NCBI RefSeq assembly: GCF_000722545.1
Contig: NZ_JNVM01000010.1
Location: 372,001-436,000 of the forward strand
Length of the DNA: 64,000 bases
Source: Paenibacillus tyrphae
GTDB taxonomy: Bacteria; Bacillota; Bacilli; Paenibacillales; NBRC-103111
Direction of reading: 5' to 3'
Shown piece by piece: positions 41,991 to 50,095 of the stretch (positions are counted from its first letter, which is position 1; each line of letters starts with the position of its first letter). Position numbers and translations under genes: made by a program. The notes under the pieces were generated by a model. The model was not told where the DNA came from, ran no database searches, and saw nothing but the letters and a program-made list of their open reading frames with translations.

Positions 41991-42752
41991 TTAGTTCGCG
42001 ATAAACTCTTGAACCCATTCGCCGTTGTAGTAAGCAACGCCGATTTTCGTAAAGTTCGGGCTCAAAATATTTTGACGGTGACCTTGGCTGTTCATCCATG
42101 CATTCATTACCTCTTGCGGAGAACGCTGGCCTTTTGCGATATTTTCACCGGCATACGAAAAACGAATGCCGAAAGATTTCATCATATCGAATGGAGACCC
42201 GTACGTCGGAGACGTGTGATCGAAGTAATTGTTATTATACATGTCTTTCGCTTTGGCCAATGCCACAGAGGTCAAGGCGCTGTCGGAAGCAAGCGGCTGA
42301 AGGCCGGCTTTCGCGCGTTCTTGGTTCACGAGATTCACCACTTGGCTGGCAAAAGCGGATTGATTTGTCCCTTGCTGGGAACCGGAATCCGGTTGTTGTG
42401 CCGGAGTCGTCGGCTGCGGCTTGGCTGGCGTTGTCGGCTGAGTGTTCACCGGCGCCGTCGGTTGTGGCTTAGCAGGAACCGGCTGCGGTTTCACCGGAGT
42501 CGTTGGCTGCCATCCGTTATCGCATCCCGGAAGGTTGATGATCATTCCTTTCCAAATCACATTCGGATTGGAAAGCTGCGGGTTCGACTTAAGCAGCGAG
42601 GACAGATCAATGCCGTATTTTTGAGAAATCGTCGACAACGTATTGTTATCGGTAACGGGGCATGGTGCTGCGGAAGCAGATGCCATACCGGCTCCGAACA
42701 CCGAAGTAAGGGCCAAAACACTCACCAAAGCAGTTTTTTTCATGCGATTCAA
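41991..42752 (-). CDS. Secreted LysM and CAP/SCP domain protein (YkwD-like)
   Basis: This is a secreted cell-wall-associated protein of about 253 residues. A signal peptide (KKTALVSVLALTSVFGAGMASASA) is followed by a LysM domain (VTDNNTLSTISQKYGIDLSSLLKSN, about 30-75), a Pro/Gln/Thr-rich linker with repeated KPQPT units, and a C-terminal CAP domain (VVNLVNQERAKAGLQPL, FDHTSPTYG, SYAGENIAKG, HRQNILSPNFTKIGVAY). TTG 42752 lies about 10 bases after AGGAGAGG and is the best start; ATG 42743 is the alternative. A c-di-AMP riboswitch precedes it, linking it to wall or turgor control. Confidence 0.9.
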   Translation of the reverse strand: MNRMKKTALVSVLALTSVFGAGMASASAAPCPVTDNNTLSTISQKYGIDLSSLLKSNPQLSNPNVIWKGMIINLPGCDNGWQPTTPVKPQPVPAKPQPTAPVNTQPTTPAKPQPTTPAQQPDSGSQQGTNQSAFASQVVNLVNQERAKAGLQPLASDSALTSVALAKAKDMYNNNYFDHTSPTYGSPFDMMKSFGIRFSYAGENIAKGQRSPQEVMNAWMNSQGHRQNILSPNFTKIGVAYYNGEWVQEFIAN

Positions 42753-42771
42753 AAAAGATCCTCTCCTTTTT

Positions 42772-42960
42772 TCGGCCTGCGAGGTTAGCTGACGGGTTCG
42801 GGTCAAAGAGCAATCACCCGGCCATAGAGTTATGGCTTCACCCCAAAAGATGGGTTCCCCCGCGCTTCGAAAGAAGCTTCGGCCTTGAATGTAGTTGTCC
42901 TCTCGACAGAACCGGTGAAGCCGAACGTCTCGTCCCACCCGGTCTCTCAAGGGCCCTTAC
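42772..42960 (-). promoter_or_regulatory. c-di-AMP riboswitch (ydaO/yuaA type)
   Basis: On the minus strand the 3' part (42775-42810) carries GACCCGAACCCG, TCAGCTAACCTCG and CAGGC, the conserved ydaO-yuaA signature. The upstream part has the GGGGAACCC... and GGGGTGAAGCC segments and the internal pseudoknot region. It ends just before the ribosome site of the LysM-CAP gene. In known cases high c-di-AMP lowers expression. Confidence 0.9.
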
Positions 42961-43018
42961 AGTCTATCACGAGGATCGCTAGATTTCACCCCACAAAGTC
43001 TTCCAGACGCAGCGCTGC

Positions 43019-43366
43019 TTACTTCCACTTCATCAGTATAAACCCGCCAATGATAATGAGAAGCCCGACCCAAGTTTTCCACGTCGGCATCTCCTGCATG
43101 AACATATATCCCATAAGCAGACATACCAGAAGCTCGATGATTTTGGCTGATACGAGAGCCGTTGTTAGTTGACCGAAGCTTTGCTGTACCCAGCGAACAC
43201 CGTACCCGATTAACAGATTCGCGGGAAGAAACAAAGGGAGCATCTTCAATTGAAAAAGAAACGTTGATCCGAAGGCGGGATCGATGTGTTTGCTTTGATA
43301 CGAGTAGACGGCATTGACGATCACCAGGCCGATAAAAAGACACGTAAAGCCGAGAACAGCGGACAT
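43019..43366 (-). CDS. Small EamA-like (single-repeat) membrane protein
   Basis: This is a four-helix membrane protein of about 115 residues ending LLVCLLMGYMFMQEMPTWKTWVGL, typical of one EamA/SMR unit. The ATG at 43366 has a strong GGAGGAGGT site 10 bases upstream and is preferred over longer in-frame starts (43387, 43411, 43444). As a single repeat it would have to dimerise. Substrate unknown. Confidence 0.72.
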   Translation of the reverse strand: MSAVLGFTCLFIGLVIVNAVYSYQSKHIDPAFGSTFLFQLKMLPLFLPANLLIGYGVRWVQQSFGQLTTALVSAKIIELLVCLLMGYMFMQEMPTWKTWVGLLIIIGGFILMKWK

Positions 43367-43450
43367 GATTTGAAGGACCTCCTCCATAGTAAAAGCCGAG
43401 TGAAGAGCCATCGGGCTCTCTTGAATGTTTCCCTGAAATAACAAATTTTA

Positions 43451-43479
43451 TTGACTATAAGAAAATTTCCTTATAGAAT
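43451..43479 (+). promoter_or_regulatory. Promoter with embedded operator for the metal/cofactor importer
   Basis: TTGACT (43451-43456), a 17-base spacer and TAGAAT (43474-43479) form a promoter. CTATAAG (43455-43461) and CTTATAG (43470-43476) form a perfect 7-bp dyad inside it. It does not match Fur, Zur, PerR or MntR consensus well. Confidence 0.65.
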
Positions 43480-43589
43480 AAATTTTGCATTAGGTAAAAA
43501 TATTTGTACATAGACAAATGTTTCTTTTGCCGCCGCAGCCGAATAGCTTGGTAAGCGGGCGTATCTCGAAATCATAAGGAGGATTCCTG

Positions 43590-44639
43590 TTGTTCAAGCG
43601 TCGGCATCTTTTGTTTTCCTCCCCGTTTTTTGTTTTTGGACTGCTTTTCGTGCTTCTCCTAGCCAGTATCGTAATGGCCGCCGGTTTCGGACCCGTGTAT
43701 GTTCCGTTCAAACAAACATTTACGCTGCTGCTGGAAAAGTTGGCCTTTCCGGTGGACAGCACGGCGGGGGAACGCGAGCGGCTGGTAATAGAGCAGGTAC
43801 GTCTGCCGCGCGTGCTGGTCGGCGCGCTTGTAGGCGCGGCGCTTGGCATCTCGGGCGCTTCGATGCAAGGTTTGTTTCGCAATCCGCTCGTTGAGCCGGG
43901 CTATGTCGGCGTATCCAGCGGAGCCGCTGCCGGGGCCGTGTGCGCTTTGTATTTCGGCTTGACGCATCTGGGGGTATGGCTTCTGCCGGCTGCTGCTTTT
44001 ACCGGAGCGCTGCTTGCCGTGTGCGTTATTCTTGCGGTTTGGCGGTGGAGCAGCGGTTCTACGGTCACGACGCTTCTGCTGCTTGGGATCGGCCTGAACG
44101 CCTTGCTGTCCGCCGTTATCAACATCTTGGTCGCCAGCTCGCGGAACGAGCAGGAGCTGCGGAGCATTATTTTCTGGCTCCAAGGCGGGCTGGAAGCCCG
44201 GACTTGGGGGCACGTGCAGTTGATTGCCTTGCCGATTCTTATCTCTTGCGTACTGCTCTGCACCTTCGCGCGGGATTTGAACTTGCTGCTGCTTGGCGAC
44301 GAGCATGCCCAAAGCAGCGGTATGAAGGTGCGCGCGGTGCGTTATCTGATACTGGGCCTCGCTTCGCTCATGACCGGCTCGGCCGTTGCGGTAAGCGGGA
44401 TCATCGGGTTCGTCGGCTTGGTCGTTCCGCATATGATCCGTTTATGGACCGGACCGGATCACCGGGTGCTGCTGCCGGCCAGCGCGCTTGGAGGAGCTAT
44501 ATTTTTAGTTGTTGCGGATCTGATATCCCGGATGGTTCTCCAGCCGGTGACGCTGCAGGTCGGCGTTGTCTGTGCTTTGATTGGGGCGCCGTTATTCTTG
44601 GGAATGGTATTGAAATCCGGAAAAGGGGCGGTGGCATGA
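43590..44639 (+). CDS. FecCD-family ABC transporter permease
   Basis: This is a 349-residue permease of the BtuC/FhuB/HmuU family with about 10 TMs. Hallmarks are RLPRVLVGALVGAALGISGASMQGLFRNPL, PGYVGVSSGAAAG and GIIGFVGLVVPHMIRLWTGPDHR, the ATPase-coupling region. It starts at TTG 43590 after AAGGAGG. It overlaps the ATPase gene by 4 bases. The substrate class is siderophore, heme or corrinoid; the neighbouring chelatase-like gene favours heme or another tetrapyrrole or metal. Confidence 0.92.
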   Translation: MFKRRHLLFSSPFFVFGLLFVLLLASIVMAAGFGPVYVPFKQTFTLLLEKLAFPVDSTAGERERLVIEQVRLPRVLVGALVGAALGISGASMQGLFRNPLVEPGYVGVSSGAAAGAVCALYFGLTHLGVWLLPAAAFTGALLAVCVILAVWRWSSGSTVTTLLLLGIGLNALLSAVINILVASSRNEQELRSIIFWLQGGLEARTWGHVQLIALPILISCVLLCTFARDLNLLLLGDEHAQSSGMKVRAVRYLILGLASLMTGSAVAVSGIIGFVGLVVPHMIRLWTGPDHRVLLPASALGGAIFLVVADLISRMVLQPVTLQVGVVCALIGAPLFLGMVLKSGKGAVA

Positions 44640-45436
44640 GTACGGTTATTGCGGTACGGCAGCTGTGGCAGCGAGCCGAATCGAAGACGATCCTGCATGA
44701 CGTCAATTTGCAGATGAGGCCCGGACGCTTCATCGGCTTGATCGGACCGAACGGCAGCGGCAAATCGACGCTGCTTCGCGCCTTGGGCGGCTTGCGCCGG
44801 CCCGCTGCCGGAGAAGTGCTGTTGGATGGGGCCAGCTTGCACCGGATGAAGCCCAAAGCGGTTGCCCGCCATATTGCGTATGTGCCGCAGGATTTGAGCG
44901 CGGAGCTTGATTTTACGGTGGAAGAGATCGTGATGCTGGGGCGCTATGCCCATCGGGGGCGGTTTGCTTCCGCCTCTGCGGCTGACCGCGAAGCGGTGCG
45001 GGAGGCGATGGGCACAACCGGGATTGACCCGTTGGCGGCCCGGAGGGTGACGGAGCTGTCCGGCGGACAGCGGCAGATGGTGTTCATCGCTAAGGCGCTT
45101 GCCCAGCAGCCGCGGATTTTGCTGCTCGACGAACCGATTTCGGCGCTGGATATCCGGCATCAGCTGCGTGTCATGAAGCTGCTGCAGGAAAGAACGAATG
45201 CCGGGCTGCTCGTCGTTGCCGCTTTGCACGATTTGAATTTGGCGGCGCGGTTTTGCGACGAGTTGATCCTGCTTCGGCACGGGCATGTGCTGGCTTCCGG
45301 GGCGCCGGAGTGCGTTGTGACTTCCGAACGGCTCCGACAGGCGTACGGGGTGGAAGCCTCGATCCGCCGTGACGAACGTACCGGCAAGCCTGCGGTGACC
45401 GCCTTGGACGAAGTCCGGATGCAGGCGGCTTATTAA
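44636..45436 (+). CDS. ABC transporter ATP-binding protein (FecE/BtuD-like)
   Basis: This is a 266-residue ATPase with Walker A (GPNGSGKST), signature (ELSGGQRQMVFIAKAL), Walker B (ILLLDEP) and the switch His in ALHDLNLAARF. The ATG at 44636 overlaps the permease stop as ATGA. It energises the importer with the permease and the lipoprotein. Confidence 0.93.
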   Translation: MSTVIAVRQLWQRAESKTILHDVNLQMRPGRFIGLIGPNGSGKSTLLRALGGLRRPAAGEVLLDGASLHRMKPKAVARHIAYVPQDLSAELDFTVEEIVMLGRYAHRGRFASASAADREAVREAMGTTGIDPLAARRVTELSGGQRQMVFIAKALAQQPRILLLDEPISALDIRHQLRVMKLLQERTNAGLLVVAALHDLNLAARFCDELILLRHGHVLASGAPECVVTSERLRQAYGVEASIRRDERTGKPAVTALDEVRMQAAY

Positions 45437-45467
45437 CGATAAAGAAAAAATGGAAAAGGTGAGAGTC

Positions 45468-46523
45468 ATGCTGCATCGGGATCAAATGAAAAATAAAAGA
45501 TCGGGCTTCAAGCCTTGGCGGCTCGGAGGAACGATCGCGCTGCTGCTGCTCGCGACGGCGTGCGGTTCCCAAGCGGCGCCTACCGCCGGACCTGTCAACG
45601 GACAGGAGGGGAAGGCTCCGGCCGGAGCCTATCCGAGAACGATTGTGACAGGCGGCAAGCACGAGGTGGTCGTTCCGGCCAAGCCCGAGCGCATCGCCGC
45701 GCTGTCGCTGGATACGGCCGAGATGGCGCTGGAGCTGGCCGATCCTTCCCGCTTCGTCGTTGCGCCCCGCAGCTTGGACAACGAGCAGTTGTCCGTTCAT
45801 GCCGAGCAAGGCAAGCTGATCGGAACCAAAATAACGGGCGCGACGAAGCTCGATCCGGAGCAGGTGCTGTCCTACAAGCCCGATCTGGTGCTGATGACGA
45901 CGATACATGACGGGGAGAGGGATGCCGATCCGATTTTGAAGCAGGCGGGCATTCCCGTGTTGACCTTTAAGGAATGGGGCACCGTTCGGCAAATCATGGA
46001 CCAACTGAACCTGATCGGGCAGGCGCTTGGCGAAGAGGAGAAGGCCAAGGCGGTGACCGATCGGATGAAGGGCAAGCTGGATGCCGCCCGGAACAAAGTG
46101 GAGGAGCGTAAAGCGGTCTCCAAACCGACGGTGCTCGTGCTTTCGCCGGTAGGACCGAATACGGGACCGTATATGATGGGACCGGATAATATATCCAGCG
46201 ATCTGGTACGGCTGGCAGGCGGCATGCCTGCTGCCGAAGCGATGGGGCTGCCCCGCACGACGAAAGCGACGATCGAGCAGATTATTCAGGCGGACCCGGA
46301 TTGCATCCTGCTTTCCGACTGGGAAGGGAAGAAGGAGCAGGCGTTCCGGGAGCTGACCGGGAATCCGGGCTGGAGCACTCTGAAGGCGGTGAAAGAAGGC
46401 CGGGTCCGGGTCATGGCGGCCAAGCAGCTTGTGAACGCCAATCCGGCCGTCGTTGATTCGATCGCAGAGATTGCAGATGTATTGGAGTCGGCTTCCGGCG
46501 TGAAAAAGGAGGCCGGAGCATGA
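45468..46523 (+). CDS. ABC transporter substrate-binding lipoprotein (TroA/BtuF superfamily)
   Basis: This is a lipoprotein of about 351 residues with lipobox LLATAC (Cys33). The two-lobe type III binding fold has PERIAALSLDTAEMALEL, LIGTKITGATKLDPEQVLSYKPDLVLMTT and GVKKE at the end. The ATG at 45468 has AAGGTGA upstream. Its last codons overlap the ferrochelatase-like gene (ATGA at 46520). The ligand cannot be fixed from sequence; heme, corrinoid or a metallophore are possible. Confidence 0.88.
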   Translation: MLHRDQMKNKRSGFKPWRLGGTIALLLLATACGSQAAPTAGPVNGQEGKAPAGAYPRTIVTGGKHEVVVPAKPERIAALSLDTAEMALELADPSRFVVAPRSLDNEQLSVHAEQGKLIGTKITGATKLDPEQVLSYKPDLVLMTTIHDGERDADPILKQAGIPVLTFKEWGTVRQIMDQLNLIGQALGEEEKAKAVTDRMKGKLDAARNKVEERKAVSKPTVLVLSPVGPNTGPYMMGPDNISSDLVRLAGGMPAAEAMGLPRTTKATIEQIIQADPDCILLSDWEGKKEQAFRELTGNPGWSTLKAVKEGRVRVMAAKQLVNANPAVVDSIAEIADVLESASGVKKEAGA

Positions 46524-47482
46524 TCGGGATACTGCTGCCGATGTACGGGCTGGTCCGGTCCATCGACGAGATTGAGCCGTTCTATACCCATATCTTTCAC
46601 GGGCAGCCTCCGGGTGAAGAGCGGCTGAAGGATGCGATCTGGCGCTACCGGCAGCTTGGTACCTGCGATCCGCTCGCCTCCGTCACGCTAAGACAAGCGG
46701 AAGCGCTGGAGCGAAGGATCGGAGCGCTGCTTTTGGACGAAGTTAGAGTCTACGTCGGCTGCAAGCATACGCCGCCTTTCGTTCCCGATGCGGTGGAACA
46801 AATGATCCGGGACGGCGTGCGTCGTGTGGCGACGCTTCCGGTAACGCCGCTGTATACGCGGTCCGGCACGGGAGCGTACCGTAAGCAGGTTCGGGACGCA
46901 CTTCAGCGATTCGGCGTGGACCTCCCGGTTGTCGATATCGAGGGCTGGTGGGCCGAGCCGCGGTTCGTCGACCTGTTGGGGCGGCGTCTCCGTTCGGCGG
47001 TGAACTGGATGTCCGCAGAAGGGCGGAGCGATTTCGTCGTGCTTTTCACCGCGCACAGCCAGCCGGGGCTGCCGCAGGCTAACGAGCGGTTTTGCACGGA
47101 ATTTGAAGCTTTGGCGGCAAGCGTCGCCAGGGCGGCGGGCGGCTGTCCATGGAGGCTGGCGTACCGTAGCGGGGGACCGGCGCCGCAAGTTTGGCTGGGC
47201 CCGGATGTACGGGAGGTCATCGAGGCGGAGGCCGCGGCCGGACGCAAAGCCGTTGTCGTATGCGAGCTGATGTCGATGACCGAGAATGTGGAGGTGCTGT
47301 ACGACGCAGGCATTGACTGTTGGGAGACGGCCACGAGGCACGGGATGGAGTTCGCGCGCACGGAGTTTCTGAACGATGCGTACGAGTTTATGGATATGCT
47401 GAGCCGTTACGCGGCCCGCCGCATCAGATGCAAGGACGATGCATACGGCACGGCTGGCGTGCTTGGAACTAAAAATGAATAA
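46520..47482 (+). CDS. Ferrochelatase-family protein coupled to the importer
   Basis: This 320-residue protein aligns along its length with coproporphyrin ferrochelatase (HemH/CpfC). YG near residue 9 corresponds to the metal-facing Tyr of the Bacillus enzyme, FYTHIFHG to its YYTHIRRG, His179 (TAHSQPG) to the catalytic His183 and Glu258 (VEVLYD) to Glu264. WLGPDV is also kept. Overall identity is visibly low, for instance in the usual GFVADHLE region (here MSMTENVE). It is encoded in an importer operon rather than with hemE/hemY. It could insert or remove a metal in an imported tetrapyrrole; which metal is unknown. Confidence 0.82.
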   Translation: MIGILLPMYGLVRSIDEIEPFYTHIFHGQPPGEERLKDAIWRYRQLGTCDPLASVTLRQAEALERRIGALLLDEVRVYVGCKHTPPFVPDAVEQMIRDGVRRVATLPVTPLYTRSGTGAYRKQVRDALQRFGVDLPVVDIEGWWAEPRFVDLLGRRLRSAVNWMSAEGRSDFVVLFTAHSQPGLPQANERFCTEFEALAASVARAAGGCPWRLAYRSGGPAPQVWLGPDVREVIEAEAAAGRKAVVVCELMSMTENVEVLYDAGIDCWETATRHGMEFARTEFLNDAYEFMDMLSRYAARRIRCKDDAYGTAGVLGTKNE

Positions 47483-47488
47483 AGCGAG

Positions 47489-47534
47489 GACCTGCTTCCG
47501 GCTATCGTTGATGCCGGGCTGCGGGTCTTTTTTT
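47489..47534 (+). terminator. Terminator of the importer operon
   Basis: GACCTGC/GCGGGTC with inner CGGC/GCCG pairing and seven T. Confidence 0.85.
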
Positions 47535-47603
47535 GTATAAAAACAACGAGCGTCAGTTGCTCCGACAAAGGCGGGTACATGCTGCGGACTGAAATTTGTT
47601 CGT

Positions 47604-47653
47604 TGACAAACGATGGGCGCCTCAGTACAATGAATTTTATTAGTAATAATTAC
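47604..47653 (+). promoter_or_regulatory. Promoter and Zur-like box before the CobW gene
   Basis: TTGACA (47604-47609), a 17-base spacer and TACAAT (47627-47632) form a promoter. GTAATAATTAC (47643-47653) lies just after the predicted start and equals the core of the Bacillus Zur box (TCGTAATNATTACGA), but the flanks match poorly. Confidence 0.65.
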
Positions 47654-47675
47654 GTTTAAGAAAGGTTTGCTGACA

Positions 47676-48899
47676 ATGGAACACAATACGACGAAAATAC
47701 CGGTAACGGTGCTGAGCGGTTATTTGGGCGCCGGGAAGACGACCATTTTAAATTATGTACTGAATCACCGACATGGCTTGAAGGTGGCGGTCATCGTCAA
47801 CGATCTCAGCGAGGTGAATGTCGATGCGGCGCTGGTTCAAAACGGAGGCGGATTGTCCCGCACGGAGGAAAAGCTTGTGGAAATGTCGAACGGCTGTATC
47901 TGCTGCACGCTGAGGGAAGACCTGCTGCGCGAGGTGGAGCGGCTGGCGCTCGAAGGCCGGTTCGATTACATCCTGATCGAATCGACCGGGGTGGGCGAGC
48001 CGGTACCGGTGGCGCAGACGTTCACCTATATCGACGAAGAACACGGCATCGATCTGTCCCGGTGGTGCCGATTGGATTGTATGGTGACGGTGGTGGACGC
48101 CTACCGGTTCTGGCACGACTATTCCTCCGGCGAATCGCTGCTGGAGAGGCAGCAGGCCGTAGGCGCGGACGATACGCGCGATGTGGTCGACCTGCTGATT
48201 AGCCAGATCGAGTTCTGCGACGTGCTTATTTTGAACAAGTGCGATCTGGTCGAAGAGGAGGAGCTGAACGAGCTGGAGGGTGTGCTGAGAAAGCTTCAGC
48301 CGCGGGCGAAGCTGCTGCGCACCGAGCGAGGACAGGTGAACCCGGAGGAGATTTTGAACACCGGCTTGTTCGATTTCGAAGCCGCAAGCACCTCGGCGGG
48401 CTGGATGCAGGAGCTGATGAACGACCATCATACGCCGGAGACGGAAGAGTACGGCATCTCCTCGTTCGTGTATGAGCGCCGCCGTCCGTTCCATCCCGAA
48501 CGGCTAACGGCGTGGATGTCCGACTGGCCGGAGGACATCGTCCGCGCGAAGGGGACGGTGTGGCTGGCAAGCCGCAACGCGCTTGCGCAAAGCTTGAGCC
48601 AGGCCGGCCCTTCGATTCAATTCGGCCCTGCCGGCTACTGGGTGGCCGCGCTCCCGGAAGCGGAGCGTCAGGCCATACTGGCCGAGGAACCGGAGCTGGC
48701 GCAGCATTGGGACCCCGTCTTCGGGGACCGAACGACGAAGCTGGTCCTGATTGGGATCGCCCCGGACAGGCGGCGGATCACGGCCGAGCTGGACGCGTGC
48801 CTGCTCACGGATGAGGAAATGGCCGGGGACTGGAGCCTGCTGTCCGATAGGCTGCCGAACGTATCGACGGAGCAACTGGAAGCGTCGTTGCTGCAATAA
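47676..48899 (+). CDS. CobW/COG0523 GTPase, probable zinc metallochaperone (YciC/ZigA-like)
   Basis: This is a 407-residue G3E P-loop GTPase. The Walker A is SGYLGAGKTT (14-23), the metal motif CICC is at 74-77 in NGCICCTLREDLL, ESTGVGEP follows, and NKCDLV is the base-specificity motif. The C-terminal CobW_C domain includes VWLASRN and FGDRTTKLVLIGI. With the Zur-like box upstream and an L33 paralogue downstream, a role in zinc allocation under deficiency is likely, although a link to cobalamin via the nearby riboswitch is an alternative. Confidence 0.9.
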   Translation: MEHNTTKIPVTVLSGYLGAGKTTILNYVLNHRHGLKVAVIVNDLSEVNVDAALVQNGGGLSRTEEKLVEMSNGCICCTLREDLLREVERLALEGRFDYILIESTGVGEPVPVAQTFTYIDEEHGIDLSRWCRLDCMVTVVDAYRFWHDYSSGESLLERQQAVGADDTRDVVDLLISQIEFCDVLILNKCDLVEEEELNELEGVLRKLQPRAKLLRTERGQVNPEEILNTGLFDFEAASTSAGWMQELMNDHHTPETEEYGISSFVYERRRPFHPERLTAWMSDWPEDIVRAKGTVWLASRNALAQSLSQAGPSIQFGPAGYWVAALPEAERQAILAEEPELAQHWDPVFGDRTTKLVLIGIAPDRRRITAELDACLLTDEEMAGDWSLLSDRLPNVSTEQLEASLLQ

Positions 48900-48932
48900 A
48901 TTTGCCATTTGGCCGGAAAGGAGGAGTCCCTT

Positions 48933-49082
48933 ATGCGTGTCATCGTTACTTTAGCCTGCACGGAATGCGGCGATCGGAATTATACGACAACCAAGAACAA
49001 GAAAACTCATCCGGGACGGCTCGAGCTTCGCAAATACTGCCCCCGGCTCAAGAAGGTAACCCTGCACCGGGAAACGCGGTAG
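48933..49082 (+). CDS. rpmG: 50S ribosomal protein L33 paralogue (three-Cys form)
   Basis: This is a 49-residue L33. The body [20 protein letters not shown] and the end KVTLHRETR match the RpmGB-like form. It keeps Cys at CTEC and one Cys at KYCPR, but the fourth ligand is missing, so it is neither the four-Cys zinc form nor the usual Cys-free one. GGAAAGGAGG precedes the ATG. Its position 34 bases after the CobW gene fits the Zur-controlled replacement of zinc ribosomal proteins. Confidence 0.92.
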   Translation: MRVIVTLACTECGDRNYTTTKNKKTHPGRLELRKYCPRLKKVTLHRETR

Positions 49083-49171
49083 GACGCAATAGTTACGCGG
49101 CAGGATCATATTGACAATGCCTCCTTCCCTCGGGTATCGTTAGGTTCATAACAACCGAATACCGGGAATAT

Positions 49172-49350
49172 TAGGTGCTTCGGACCTCGTCCGAAGCTTA
49201 AAAGGGAAGACGGTGCAAATCCGTCGCGGTCCCGCCACTGTGAAGGGTGCTTGATTCAAGCTATCGCTCGGCAGCACGCCACTGAAGACATGTCTTCGGG
49301 AAGGCGCCGAGCGGGATGCCCTAAGCCAGGATACCTGCCTGATCCGATAA
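49172..49350 (+). promoter_or_regulatory. Cobalamin (B12) riboswitch
   Basis: Conserved blocks are AAGGGAAGACGGTGCAAATC (49200-49221 region), GCGGTCCCGCCACTGTGA (49226-49243) and the B12 box AAGCCAGGATACCTGCCTG (49323-49341). It precedes the ferredoxin gene with a terminator in between, so high cobalamin should reduce that gene's expression. Confidence 0.95.
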
Positions 49351-49463
49351 CACGGCTGACCCTACGGAGCATAGGGGGGTGTTAGGATACGAAGAACGGA
49401 TATGCCGATGCACGGAGCTGCTGTCTTACAGACAGAGCATTCGGGCATGCAGATACGGGTCTG

Positions 49464-49512
49464 AAAGGAGTATTTCTAACCGACAGGGTTGGAATGCTCC
49501 TTTTCTTTTTTT
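49464..49512 (+). terminator. Riboswitch expression-platform terminator
   Basis: AAAGGAGTATTTC...GGAATGCTCCTTT, with inner TAACC/GGTT pairing, is followed by TTCTTTTTTT. Confidence 0.85.
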
Positions 49513-49534
49513 CGAAAAGGAGGAGGCGGGAATA

Positions 49535-49912
49535 ATGACAACATGGAATTTGTCCGGTACGCGCCACCATGTGCTGATCTGTAACGGCGGGAGCTGTATG
49601 AGGCAGCAAGGCGAGGAGGTAACCAAGGCGATCCGGGAGGAGATTGCCCTGCAGCAGGCGGATGCGGTCGTTCACACGACAAGAACGCGGTGCAACGGAC
49701 GGTGCGAAGACGCTTGTATCGTCATCGTCTATCCGGAGGGCGTCTGGTACAAAGAAATGACCCCCGAGCTGGGCCGGGAGCTGGTGAAGGAGCATTTGCT
49801 CGGCGGACGTCCGATGCGGGAGCAGGTCCTCTATACGTATCAGGAAGGATTCGTCGGGACGACCCGCGGGGCTGAAGGAACTCCGAAACCGCAGCCTTCG
49901 GTCGAGCGTTAA
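49535..49912 (+). CDS. Thioredoxin-fold [2Fe-2S] ferredoxin (CbiW-like)
   Basis: This is a 125-residue protein of the thioredoxin-like [2Fe-2S] ferredoxin family (COG3411). The first two Cys are in ICNGGSCMRQQG; the others are in TRCNGRCEDACIVIVYPEGVWYK. AAAAGGAGGAGG precedes the ATG at 49535. Control by the B12 riboswitch suggests a role in cobalamin synthesis, as for the CbiW ferredoxin in Bacillus megaterium cobalamin operons, but no other cob/cbi gene is in the window. Confidence 0.88.
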   Translation: MTTWNLSGTRHHVLICNGGSCMRQQGEEVTKAIREEIALQQADAVVHTTRTRCNGRCEDACIVIVYPEGVWYKEMTPELGRELVKEHLLGGRPMREQVLYTYQEGFVGTTRGAEGTPKPQPSVER

Positions 49913-49921
49913 GCATCGGCT

Positions 49922-50060
49922 TTGCATCCCTCCGGATTCCGTGCTATAATGATTAAATGTTATTTTTTTGAGCGTGGTGATGGTTATGATTTTGCGTAGG
50001 ATTGATTTTCGTCATAAAAAAGCTTTTCCAACCCTTGGCCGGACGGCCAGGGGTTTTTTG
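49922..50060 (+). promoter_or_regulatory. Promoter and attenuator-like leader of the CDF gene
   Basis: TTGCAT (49922-49927), 17 bases, TATAAT (49945-49950). The leader holds a TTATGA/TCATAA stem (49984-49989, 50012-50017) and a terminator ACCCTTGGCC-GGAC-GGCCAGGGGT with six T (50031-50059), all upstream of the CDF start. A 37-codon basic ORF (49986-50099) runs through it and stops at the CDF ATG. Confidence 0.6.
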
Positions 50061-50095
50061 TTTCCTATGGGAAAAAGTTCTGACGGGGGTCATAA

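Noticed and set aside
43451..43479. Fur box before the importer operon
   Set aside because: The dyad does not fit the GATAATGATAATCATTATC pattern.
43940..44635. Long open frame continuous with the ABC ATPase frame upstream of its ATG
   Set aside because: It overlaps the well-conserved permease gene in another frame; the ATPase starts at 44636.
46688..47686. Minus-strand frame of 332 codons
   Set aside because: It is antisense to the ferrochelatase-family gene, with Arg/Pro-rich nonsense composition.
50030..50060. NiCo (czcD) or yybP-ykoY riboswitch before the CDF gene
   Set aside because: The conserved core motifs of those classes are not present; only a stem and terminator are seen.
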